NCBI GenBank assembly: GCA_016783225.1
Contig: JADHWZ010000120.1
Location: 1 to 6,457 of the forward strand
Source of the DNA: Dehalococcoidia bacterium
GTDB taxonomy: Bacteria > Chloroflexota > Dehalococcoidia > GIF9 > UBA5620
Direction: 5' to 3'
DNA length: 6,457 nucleotides
The notes under the pieces were generated by a model. It ran no database searches and was not told where the DNA came from. It saw only the letters and a program-made list of their open reading frames with translations. The position numbers were made by a program, and so were the translations under genes. This document shows, in pieces, positions 1 through 5,393 of this stretch. Positions within the stretch are counted from its first letter, which is position 1; every line of letters begins with the position of its first letter.

Positions 1-528
1 ATCTTTGCCGCCGGAGACTGCGTGGGACAAAGGCATCTCGTCACCGGAAAAGATGTCTATGTTCCCCGAGGGACTACGGCCAATAAGCAAGGAAGGATTG
101 CTGGTGAGAACGCATCGGGCGGACAAGAAGTCTTTGAGGGCATCCTGGGCACAGCTGTTTCCAAGATCTTTGGTCTAACCGTCGCCCGCACCGGCTTAAG
201 CTGTGCCGAAGCCTCTGCTGAAGGTTACGATTTTGTCACCTCTACTGTAGTCCATCCGTCTCATGCCCACACCTATCCAAGTCCCGAACCGGAGGATATC
301 ACTATCAAGTTGATAGCAGAAAGGCCAACAGGCAAGCTCCTCGGTGCTCAGATGATAGGCAGGATAGGCGTGGCCAAGCGCATAGACGTGTTCGCAGCCG
401 CTCTACACGGGGGCATGGCTGTTGAGGAAATATCAAGGTTGGATTTGAGCTATTCTCCACCCTTCGCACCTGTCTGGGACCCAATTCTCGTAGCCGCAAA
501 CATAACATCGAGAAGACTGGAGGGTTAA
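1..528 (+). CDS. FAD-dependent pyridine nucleotide-disulfide oxidoreductase, C-terminal part (5' end outside window)
   Basis: The frame is open from base 1 to a TAA at 526-528, giving 175 residues of what is probably a protein of about 440-560 residues. The fragment opens with IFAAGDC, the conserved second FAD-binding motif of this flavoprotein family. It continues through YVPRGTTANKQGRIAGENA (about residues 20-38) into the C-terminal dimerisation domain. The DLSYSPPFAPVWDP segment (148-161) is typical of the NADH oxidase / CoA-disulfide reductase / NAD(P)H polysulfide reductase branch; its Tyr151 sits in the YxPPF motif of that branch. The Rossmann FAD and NAD(P)H domains, and any redox-active Cys, lie upstream and cannot be seen, so the exact substrate is open. 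It is followed 72 bases later by cooC. In several anaerobes a related FAD-NAD(P) oxidoreductase is encoded with cooS and cooF, so it may pass electrons between CODH ferredoxin and NAD(P)H; this is inference. The family call is secure, the specific role is not. Confidence 0.9.
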   Translation: MFAAGDCVGQRHLVTGKDVYVPRGTTANKQGRIAGENASGGQEVFEGILGTAVSKIFGLTVARTGLSCAEASAEGYDFVTSTVVHPSHAHTYPSPEPEDITIKLIAERPTGKLLGAQMIGRIGVAKRIDVFAAALHGGMAVEEISRLDLSYSPPFAPVWDPILVAANITSRRLEG

Positions 529-579
529 CCGGTAGCAGAGCCTGTGCGAAACCCCTCCTCATTTTGAGCCTTGGCTTGG

Positions 580-585
580 TACAAT
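580..585 (+). promoter_or_regulatory. Possible extended -10 element upstream of cooC
   Basis: TGGTACAAT at 577-585 matches the extended -10 pattern TGnTAnAAT, in the 72-base gap between the flavoprotein stop and the cooC ATG. No good -35 lies 16-18 bases upstream. A start near 592 would leave a leader of only about 9 bases before the ATG at 601, cutting into the weak AAGGG ribosome-binding site at 588-592. Read-through from the upstream gene is at least as likely. Confidence 0.2.
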
Positions 586-600
586 ACAAGGGTCGAGAAA

Positions 601-1419
601 ATGAAGAAGCTAACAGTCTGCGGGAAAGGCGGCAGCGGCAAAAGCACCATAGTAGCCCTGCTGGCACAGGTAATATCCCGCAGGGGCTATCGGGTGCTAG
701 TGGTAGACTCCGATGAATCCAACTCGGGATTGCACAGGCTGCTCGGCTTTGACAGCGGTCCGCGCCCTCTCATGGACCTTGTTGGAGGCAAGAGAGGTGT
801 GAAACAGAAGATGGGCCCAAAGTTGTCCGATGGAGAGTCAACTCCAGAGACGAGACTTCTGGCTCAGGATGAGATCAGGGTGACAGACATTCCATCCGAG
901 TATATGCTTAGCAGAGGCGGCGTTGGCCTGGTGAGCATAGGAAAAATACTTCAATCGCTGGAAGGCTGCGCCTGCCCCATGGGGGTATTGAGCCGTGAGT
1001 TCCTGAAGAAGCTACACCTGAAGGACAACGAGGTGACAGTTGTGGATATGGAGGCGGGTGTGGAGCATTTCGGCAGGGGTGTCGAGACCAGTACAGACAG
1101 TGTACTCATCGTGGTTGAGCCCTGTTTCGAGTCCCTGGAGCTCGCGGAAAAGATGAACAATTTCGCCACCGGAGTTGGCATTGACAATACATGGGCCATC
1201 CTCAACAAGATCACTTCAGAGGATTTAGCCTCCCGGCTGGAGGCACAGTTGAGCAAGAGAAACGTGCGGGTGTTGGGCGCCATTCACTACGACCCAGACG
1301 TTTTTGACGCTTGCCTCGAAGGATACCCAGTACCTGCTGGCAAGGCAGTAGAGGACATGGAAGAACTCGTGGGGAATCTGCTGACAGGCAAGGCTTTCCA
1401 GAAACAGAAGGGTAATTAA
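601..1419 (+). CDS. cooC: CooC-type CO dehydrogenase maturation ATPase
   Basis: A 272-residue SIMIBI-class (MinD/ParA-like) P-loop ATPase. Residues 7-16, CGKGGSGKST, form the deviant Walker A with the signature Lys9. VVDSDESNSGL (34-44) is the switch I/Walker A' region. VTVVDMEAGVEHFGRG (145-160) covers Walker B and switch II and is the form typical of CooC. ILNKI (200-204) supplies the base-recognition Asn202. The diagnostic feature is the CxC pair Cys123-Ala-Cys125 in GCACPMG, which in characterised CooC binds metal between two subunits of the dimer. CooC uses ATP-driven dimer rearrangement to mature the Ni-containing C-cluster of CODH; it is cytosolic. The ATG at 601 is preferred because AAGGG lies 8 bases upstream and the P-loop then starts at residue 7, as usual; a TTG at 571 would add ten residues. 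cooT follows after 11 bases. Archaeal CODH/ACS accessory ATPases are close relatives, so 'CooC-like' is the safest wording. Confidence 0.9.
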   Translation: MKKLTVCGKGGSGKSTIVALLAQVISRRGYRVLVVDSDESNSGLHRLLGFDSGPRPLMDLVGGKRGVKQKMGPKLSDGESTPETRLLAQDEIRVTDIPSEYMLSRGGVGLVSIGKILQSLEGCACPMGVLSREFLKKLHLKDNEVTVVDMEAGVEHFGRGVETSTDSVLIVVEPCFESLELAEKMNNFATGVGIDNTWAILNKITSEDLASRLEAQLSKRNVRVLGAIHYDPDVFDACLEGYPVPAGKAVEDMEELVGNLLTGKAFQKQKGN

Positions 1420-1423
1420 GGAG
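1418..1423 (+). promoter_or_regulatory. Shine-Dalgarno of cooT overlapping the cooC stop
   Basis: AAGGAG lies 7 bases before the cooT ATG and shares its two A bases with the cooC TAA at 1417-1419. A second purine run, GAGGAG at 1423-1428, follows. The overlap suggests translational coupling, so that CooT synthesis follows CooC synthesis. Confidence 0.7.
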
Positions 1424-1430
1424 AGGAGTT

Positions 1431-1652
1431 ATGTGCATAGCCACCGTATATGTCGACGATGCTGGTCAACTGAAAAAGGCGATGGAGGATGTAGTATCGG
1501 TCGATTGCGATAGCCGCGGTGTCTTGCTGACGACCATTTTGGGTGACGAGATGCGGCTCACTGCCAGAATACAGCATATCGATTTCCTCAAACACTCGGT
1601 TACGGTCAAGTCCAGCCCGTCCGGACGAAAAGACATCTCCGGCCACAATTGA
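1431..1652 (+). CDS. cooT: CooT-family small nickel-binding protein
   Basis: A 73-residue protein beginning MCIATVYV, matching the CooT family: short (about 60-75 residues), with an invariant Cys at position 2 followed by small residues and beta-strand sequence. Once the initiator Met is removed, the N-terminal Cys of CooT in Rhodospirillum rubrum binds Ni(II) in a homodimer; that is known for the family. The visible pattern here fits: a MEDVVSVDCD segment (18-27), then a TTILGDE turn (34-40), then the strand RIQHIDFLKHSVTVKS (46-61), much as in other members. Cys26 is an additional Cys not needed for the family site. The last dozen residues (SPSGRKDISGHN) look like a polar tail. There is no signal peptide, so it is cytosolic. 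Its position directly after cooC supports a role in nickel supply for CODH. The start is fixed by a strong ribosome-binding site and the Met-Cys pair. trxB begins 20 bases downstream. Confidence 0.85.
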   Translation: MCIATVYVDDAGQLKKAMEDVVSVDCDSRGVLLTTILGDEMRLTARIQHIDFLKHSVTVKSSPSGRKDISGHN

Positions 1653-1672
1653 GTCTCAGCCAGGAGTAGACA

Positions 1673-2590
1673 ATGACAAAACACGAAGTCATCATAATCG
1701 GTGGTGGGCCGGCAGGTCTCACTGCGGGTCTATATACGTCCCGAGCCGGCCTCAAGACGCTGCTCGCCGAGCGTGGCATCTTTGGAGGCCAGACCGTGAA
1801 TGCACAGCGAGTGGACAATTATCCCGGCTTCCCCGAAGGCATCTCCGGCTTCGAGTTAGGAGAGCTTATGCACCAGCAGGCTATCAAGTATGGGTTGGAA
1901 ACCATCACCGCTGAGGTTACGGGGCTTGAGCAAGGACATGTCTACCGCGTCCTTGCCTCTGATGGCAGTTTTGAATCAGCGGTGGTGATTGTAGCCGCTG
2001 GCTCGGAGCATGTCAGGCTGGGCGTTGCCGGTGAGGAAAGGCTCCTGGGCCGAGGCGTATCCTATTGTGCCACCTGCGACGGCTTCCTTTTCCGTGACCG
2101 TGACGTGGCGGTCGTGGGAGGCGGCGATACAGCCATCACCGATGCTCTGGAGTTAAGCCAGCATGCCACAAAAGTCTACGTCATACATCGTCGCGACCAA
2201 CTGAGGGCGGGGCAGGTTCTCCAGCGACAAGCGTTTGCGCAGTCCAAACTGGAGTTTGTCTGGGATACCGTAGTCGAAGATATCACCGGTGAAGGAGCAG
2301 TGAACGGGCTCAGGCTACGCAACGTGAAAACAGGTGAAACCTCCACGCTCCAGGTGGCCGGCGCCTTTGTTGCCATAGGACTTCAGCCCAATAGTCGATG
2401 CTTCGCCAAAATCGTGGACCTCGACGAAACAGGGCACATCATAACTGACGAGTTGATGGCTACTTCCGCCCCTGGCATCTTCGCCGTCGGTGACATACGT
2501 AGGAATTCAGCTCGCCAGGTGGCGACCGCAGTGGGCGACGGTGCCACAGCCGCTACGTCTGCTTTCAAATACCTTCAAGAGAGACACTAG
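1673..2590 (+). CDS. trxB: Thioredoxin-disulfide reductase, NADPH type
   Basis: A full-length low-molecular-weight thioredoxin reductase of 305 residues (family about 300-330). It has the N-terminal FAD Rossmann motif IIIGGGPAG (7-15), the redox-active pair Cys132-Ala-Thr-Cys135 in SYCATCDG, the nucleotide-binding motif GGGDTA (149-154) and the C-terminal FAD motif IFAVGD (269-274) followed by RQVATAVGDGATAA. The HRRDQLRA segment (172-179) keeps the His-Arg-Arg and Arg178 that contact the 2'-phosphate of NADPH. This argues for an NADPH enzyme rather than the ferredoxin-dependent or NADPH-blind relatives found in some anaerobes. It transfers electrons from NADPH through FAD and the CATC disulfide to thioredoxin or a glutaredoxin-like partner in the cytosol. 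An AGGAG site at 1662-1666 precedes the ATG by 6 bases. The 20-base gap after cooT places it in the same operon. No thioredoxin gene is visible here, so its partner lies elsewhere. Confidence 0.95.
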   Translation: MTKHEVIIIGGGPAGLTAGLYTSRAGLKTLLAERGIFGGQTVNAQRVDNYPGFPEGISGFELGELMHQQAIKYGLETITAEVTGLEQGHVYRVLASDGSFESAVVIVAAGSEHVRLGVAGEERLLGRGVSYCATCDGFLFRDRDVAVVGGGDTAITDALELSQHATKVYVIHRRDQLRAGQVLQRQAFAQSKLEFVWDTVVEDITGEGAVNGLRLRNVKTGETSTLQVAGAFVAIGLQPNSRCFAKIVDLDETGHIITDELMATSAPGIFAVGDIRRNSARQVATAVGDGATAATSAFKYLQERH

Positions 2591-2842
2591 CCCCCTTTTC
2601 ACTCCCCAATTAGCGCCGCAGATAAGGTAGCCGCAGCAAGATTCGACCCCGCAGCCAACCGAAGCAGTACTCTCTCTAGCTCCCCTCTAGTTCTGCCCGT
2701 AACCTTCGGAGACGATTTACAGGCCGTCCCCGCCAGTGTTTGAGCCTTATAGGCGCTAAGTGTTATGTCAACCACCTACCAGCGCACAAGCGCCTGCTTA
2801 ATCCGCGCCTCCAGAGGTATTTTATTCTGACCTGTCCCCATG

Positions 2843-2848
2843 TATAAT
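2843..2848 (+). promoter_or_regulatory. Perfect TATAAT hexamer, possible -10 of an upstream promoter for the PAP2 gene
   Basis: TATAAT matches the sigma-70 -10 consensus exactly. The hexamer 17 bases upstream (2820-2825, TTTTAT) is a poor -35. If active, transcription would begin near 2855 and give the PAP2 gene a leader of roughly 300 bases, long for a bacterial mRNA. A chance occurrence is possible. Confidence 0.25.
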
Positions 2849-2926
2849 TGGAGTAGGAAGCTACAGCCACGGATAGTGTGACATCACAGGAACTGACAGC
2901 CGAGCCCTGACCCCAACCAGGCAAGA

Positions 2927-3047
2927 AAACGCGGTGGACGTCTCCGTACATAGCCGAAACCAACAAGACTCGAATCAAGAACGCGGTGAGATAGACTCGA
3001 AACCCATGAATGCGCTGACATTGCTGACACGCCTACAGGAAACGCGG
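2927..3047 (+). repeat. Short direct repeats upstream of the PAP2 gene
   Basis: Three copies of a core AAACGCGG/GAACGCGG are present: ACGCGG at 2929-2934, 2981-2986 and 3042-3047, each preceded by an A/G-rich AGAA or GGAA. In the same segment AGACTCGAA occurs at 2966-2974 and 2993-3001, and GCTGACA at 3014-3020 and 3023-3029. Spacing of the three main copies is 52 and 61 bases, which is not a whole-number pattern of tandem units. They could be binding sites for a regulator or chance clustering. Confidence 0.35.
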
Positions 3048-3150
3048 GGCAATTCAATGGTTGGAACAGTACCCCAATCAATTCGGATACACCAAACTCG
3101 GTGCCCGGGTCCTGGGGCCAAGCCATAACTCAATTCTGTTTGATAACGAG

Positions 3151-3155
3151 GGAGG
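3151..3155 (+). promoter_or_regulatory. Shine-Dalgarno that sets the PAP2 start
   Basis: GGAGG lies 7 bases before the ATG at 3163. The same frame remains open upstream to a TTG at 3061, but that stretch has no ribosome-binding site and codes for a polar, unrelated 34-residue sequence. This site therefore decides for the ATG at 3163. Confidence 0.75.
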
Positions 3156-3162
3156 AAGCCAA

Positions 3163-4062
3163 ATGGAAACCATACTGCAATGGGGCATTGATCTCATCAT
3201 CACCATCCAGCAAATCCATGGGCCGGCCTTGGACAGTATCTTCCGCGCTATCACCTTCATGGGCGAGGAGGAATTCTACCTTGTTATCTTGCCGTTGCTC
3301 TTGTGGTGTGTAGACTTTGGGTTGGGGGCGCGTGTGGGCGCCCTGTTTTTGCTGTCGACCTCCTTCAACTTCGGTATCAAGGACCTGTGCCGCCAACCAC
3401 GCCCCTTCGAACTCGACGCGAGCCTGAAGCTCGCCGATGCCGAAGGGTACGGGCTCCCCAGTGGCCACTCACAGTCAGCCGTTATCGTCTGGGGCAGCAT
3501 TGCTGCCTGGGCACATAAGAACTGGGTTTGGGCGGTGGCTACCGTGCTGATGCTACTGATTGGCTTCTCCCGTATCTACTTAGGTGTGCACTTCCCTACA
3601 GATGTCCTTGCCGGCTGGGCAATCGGCACCGTCCTGCTGTGCCTCTGCCTGGCTGTACAATTGCGGGTTGAGGAGTGGTTGGCGAAGCTGAGGCTGCGCA
3701 CACACATCCTGCTAGCGCTTGCAGTGCCTCTCCTTCTGCTTGCGATACATCCCACCAAGGACACCGTCACAGCGCTGGCACCGCTAGCCGGCATGGGAAT
3801 AGGGCTGGCGTTGACGCACCGGTATATTTCCTTCAGCGCCCGCGGGCCTTGGTGGCAGCGCGCCCTGCGTTTCCTTCTCGGCGGCGCAATTGTCGCCGCC
3901 CTCTATCTGGGTCTCAAAATGGTGTTTCCCGGCGAGGAGTCACCGTTCTACCTGGCCTTCCGCTTCCTGCGTTACGGGGTTGTTGGCCTATGGACCACTT
4001 CAGGTGCGCCATGGCTCTTCCGGCTAGTGCGGCTGACGACAGAACCCGACGGGCACGCCTGA
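3163..4062 (+). CDS. PAP2-family membrane phosphatase
   Basis: A 299-residue integral membrane protein with the complete type 2 phosphatidic acid phosphatase signature. Motif 1 is K73-x6-R80-P81, motif 2 is P99-S-G-H102, and motif 3 is S136-R137-x5-H143-x3-D147. H143 would be the nucleophile and H102 the acid/base, by family knowledge. The N-terminal part (LDSIFRAITFMGEEEFYLVILP, split around 23-44) is typical of a widespread bacterial and clostridial PAP2 subgroup of about 290-300 residues. Hydrophobic segments are at about 38-50, 54-72, 104-118, 121-135, 148-167, 182-195, 204-218, 235-255 and 268-286. The catalytic core thus occupies the first half, and a further three to four membrane segments make up the second. 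Likely substrates are lipid phosphates such as phosphatidic acid, phosphatidylglycerol phosphate or undecaprenyl diphosphate; the sequence does not choose between them. It stands alone between non-coding stretches and shows no functional link to its neighbours. Confidence 0.9.
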   Translation: METILQWGIDLIITIQQIHGPALDSIFRAITFMGEEEFYLVILPLLLWCVDFGLGARVGALFLLSTSFNFGIKDLCRQPRPFELDASLKLADAEGYGLPSGHSQSAVIVWGSIAAWAHKNWVWAVATVLMLLIGFSRIYLGVHFPTDVLAGWAIGTVLLCLCLAVQLRVEEWLAKLRLRTHILLALAVPLLLLAIHPTKDTVTALAPLAGMGIGLALTHRYISFSARGPWWQRALRFLLGGAIVAALYLGLKMVFPGEESPFYLAFRFLRYGVVGLWTTSGAPWLFRLVRLTTEPDGHA

Positions 4063-4101
4063 CCACAGGTCACTACCAAGTCCTGTGAAATCCCCATTTC
4101 A
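4060..4101 (+). other. Two perfect dyads at the end of the PAP2 gene
   Basis: TGACC-ACA-GGTCA (4060-4072) begins at the PAP2 stop codon. TGAAAT-CCCC-ATTTCA (4086-4101) follows 13 bases later. Both start with TGA and end with TCA. The second can form a 6-bp stem with a 4-base loop, but no T-run follows, so an intrinsic terminator is not supported. They may slow exonucleases at the mRNA 3' end or bind a protein; chance is possible. Confidence 0.3.
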
Positions 4102-4191
4102 ACGCCACCCAGAAGAAACCTCGCAACACTTGATACGCTGGTTACGAATGAAGTAGCAGTCACCCGCCAAACGTATACTATGAAACACACT

Positions 4192-4220
4192 TTGACGGAA
4201 AGCTCCAGAGGTGTTATCAT
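4192..4220 (+). promoter_or_regulatory. Sigma-70-type promoter for the acyl-CoA dehydrogenase pair
   Basis: TTGACG at 4192-4197 (five of six to the -35 consensus) and TATCAT at 4215-4220 (five of six to the -10) are separated by exactly 17 bases. Transcription would start near 4227, leaving a leader of about 55 bases before the ATG at 4283. The position, directly ahead of two closely spaced genes and after a gap of more than 100 bases, makes it the best promoter in the window. TTGAC (4192-4196) and GTCAA (4222-4226) form inverted half-sites flanking the promoter, which may be an operator. Confidence 0.6.
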
Positions 4221-4282
4221 TGTCAACGGCCTGTCGCGGGCTGTGTCCCAACCACCCACACATATCCTGAAAGGAGTGACCA

Positions 4283-5377
4283 ATGATCTCATTTAGCCCC
4301 AGTGAAGAGCAGCAGATGATCGTGAATATGGTGAAGCAGGTTGCCACGGATGAGTTCCGAAAGGTCTACAGGGAGGCCGACGAAAGCGGGGAGATTCCCG
4401 CCCATGTCGTGGACACTGCCTGGCAGATGGGCTTTATTTCTAGCGGCATCCCCGAAGAGCACAATGGGCTTGGGGGAGAGCATTCGGCCATCACAGGTTC
4501 TCTCATCGCTGAGGAACTTGCGTGGGGTGACCTCTCCATGGCGATGCATAGCCTCTGCCCCGCCCTGGTAGCCTACCCCATACTGGAAATGGGGACTGCA
4601 GAGCAGAAAAGCAAGTACCTGCCTGCTTTCTGCGGTGACAAGTACAAGCCAGCCACGGCTGCACTTATTGAACCGCGGTTTAATTTCGACCCCTGCGCCC
4701 TATCAACAACCGCCCGCCTCAATGGCAATGACTACGTCGTGGGCGGAGGCAAGTGCTACGTGCCCCTAGCGGCCGATGCCGACTTGTTGCTCGTCTACGC
4801 GGCCGAGAACGGGAGTACCCAAGGCTTCATCCTTGAGAAGGGCGCTTCAGGGCTCGAGATTGGTGAACGAGAGAAGAACATGGGAGTAAAAGCTCTACCT
4901 ACCTACGAAGTCACCCTGAAGGACTGCCGCATACCCAGGGAAAACCGCCTGGGCGGTGAAGATGGGTGCGATTTCAACCGCATCATGACCTGCTCGCGCG
5001 TAGCCCTCTCAGCAATGGCTGTAGGAGTAGCCAGGGCAGCCTTTGAGTACTCGCGAGACTATGCCAAAGAGCGTGTCGCTTTCGGCGAGCCCATTGCGTC
5101 TCGCCAGACTATCGCCTTCATGTTGGCGGAAATGGCTATCGAGGTTGACGCCATGAGGCTAATGACATGGGAAGCCGCCTGGAAACTGGACCGAAAGGAA
5201 GATGCAACCAAAGAGGCTTCCCTGGTGAAAACGTACGCTGATGATATGGTGTTAATGGTAACAGACCGCGGTGTCCAGATCCTGGGCGGACATGGTTACA
5301 TTCGCGAGCATCCAGTCGAACTGTGGCTGAGGAACGGTCGCGGATTCGCCACCTTTGACGGTATGGCTATCGTATAG
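4283..5377 (+). CDS. Acyl-CoA dehydrogenase-family subunit with altered active-site motifs
   Basis: A 364-residue protein with the three-part acyl-CoA dehydrogenase fold: an N-terminal helical domain (MISFSPSEEQQMIV onward, with IPEEHNGLGG near 55-64), a middle beta domain (about 125-230) and a C-terminal helical domain. QILGGHGYIREHP near 332-344 is the conserved FAD-contacting GGxGY region, and RVAFGEPIASRQ is the usual RxxFGxxIxxxQ helix. Two key sites differ. The TEPxxGSD flavin/substrate loop reads IEPRFNFD (129-136). At the C-terminus, where YEG carries the catalytic Glu in short- and medium-chain enzymes, the sequence is F358-D359-G360. The alternative Glu of isovaleryl-/long-chain enzymes (ER in helix G) is also absent: the segment reads CSRVALSA. 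The protein ends five residues after Asp359, shorter than most relatives. AAGGAG at 4271-4276 lies 6 bases before the ATG. The next gene is a second family member 16 bases away, suggesting a heteromeric enzyme. The substrate cannot be read from sequence. Confidence 0.88.
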   Translation: MISFSPSEEQQMIVNMVKQVATDEFRKVYREADESGEIPAHVVDTAWQMGFISSGIPEEHNGLGGEHSAITGSLIAEELAWGDLSMAMHSLCPALVAYPILEMGTAEQKSKYLPAFCGDKYKPATAALIEPRFNFDPCALSTTARLNGNDYVVGGGKCYVPLAADADLLLVYAAENGSTQGFILEKGASGLEIGEREKNMGVKALPTYEVTLKDCRIPRENRLGGEDGCDFNRIMTCSRVALSAMAVGVARAAFEYSRDYAKERVAFGEPIASRQTIAFMLAEMAIEVDAMRLMTWEAAWKLDRKEDATKEASLVKTYADDMVLMVTDRGVQILGGHGYIREHPVELWLRNGRGFATFDGMAIV

Positions 5378-5378
5378 C

Positions 5379-5384
5379 AGGAGG
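5379..5384 (+). promoter_or_regulatory. Consensus Shine-Dalgarno of the second acyl-CoA dehydrogenase
   Basis: AGGAGG starts 2 bases after the TAG of the preceding gene and ends 9 bases before the ATG at 5394. It selects 5394 over the ATG at 5386, which lies one base from the site and is followed after two codons by a stop. Confidence 0.75.
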
Positions 5385-5393
5385 TATGACATC

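Larger units (their letters stand above)
2591..3162 (+). other. Long intergenic region without a supported gene
   Basis: No reading frame on either strand in these 572 bases gives a recognisable protein; the open frames of 60-80 codons are low-complexity in character and lack good start sites. No transcription terminator with a T-run was found after trxB: CCCCCTTTTC at 2591-2600 has no stem before it. A weak hairpin is possible at 2695-2724 (GCC-C-GTAA pairing with TTAC-A-GGC, one mismatch, 14-base loop) without a T tract. GCCTTATAGGC at 2744-2754 is a small perfect dyad. A TATAAT hexamer stands at 2843-2848. The 2920-3050 part holds several short direct repeats, annotated separately. It could be a long 5' leader, an operator-rich region or a decayed gene or element; nothing visible decides between these. 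Confidence 0.6.

Noticed and set aside
571..600. TTG start for cooC adding ten residues
   Set aside because: The ATG at 601 places the P-loop at residue 7 as is usual, and the extra residues MAWYNTRVEK match nothing in the family.
305..667. 120-codon minus-strand frame over the flavoprotein and cooC start
   Set aside because: Antisense shadow of two clear genes; the translation is Arg/Leu/Cys-rich with no motif.
1543..1914. 123-codon plus-strand frame overlapping cooT and trxB
   Set aside because: It spans two well-supported genes in another frame and its product is Arg/Ser/Pro-rich without family features.
2638..2656. tRNA-like GATTCGACCCC string suggesting a T-arm
   Set aside because: The bases before it cannot pair with the CCCC to make a T-stem, and no acceptor or anticodon stem was found on either strand.
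2610..2759. Inverted repeat TTAGCGCC (2610-2617) / GGCGCTAA (2752-2759) as ends of a small mobile element
   Set aside because: Only 8 bp, no flanking target duplication and no element-like content between the copies; such pairs occur by chance.
2809..2818. CTCCAGAGGT shared with 4203-4212 in the acyl-CoA dehydrogenase promoter spacer
   Set aside because: Roughly twenty repeated 10-mers are expected by chance in a window this long, and the first copy lacks a matching promoter around it.
2934..3128. 64-codon plus-strand frame and overlapping minus-strand frames of 71-80 codons in the intergenic region
   Set aside because: No ribosome-binding site, no recognisable domain or hydrophobic segment pattern, and composition typical of chance frames.
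3057..3162. Upstream extension of the PAP2 gene (in-frame TTG at 3061, nearby ATG at 3057 in another frame)
   Set aside because: The added 34 residues are polar and unlike PAP2 N-termini, and no ribosome-binding site precedes them. The ATG at 3163 has GGAGG at the right spacing.
3675..4088. 137-codon plus-strand frame inside the PAP2 gene
   Set aside because: Out-of-frame shadow of the membrane-coding region; Ala/Arg/His-rich product, no start signal.
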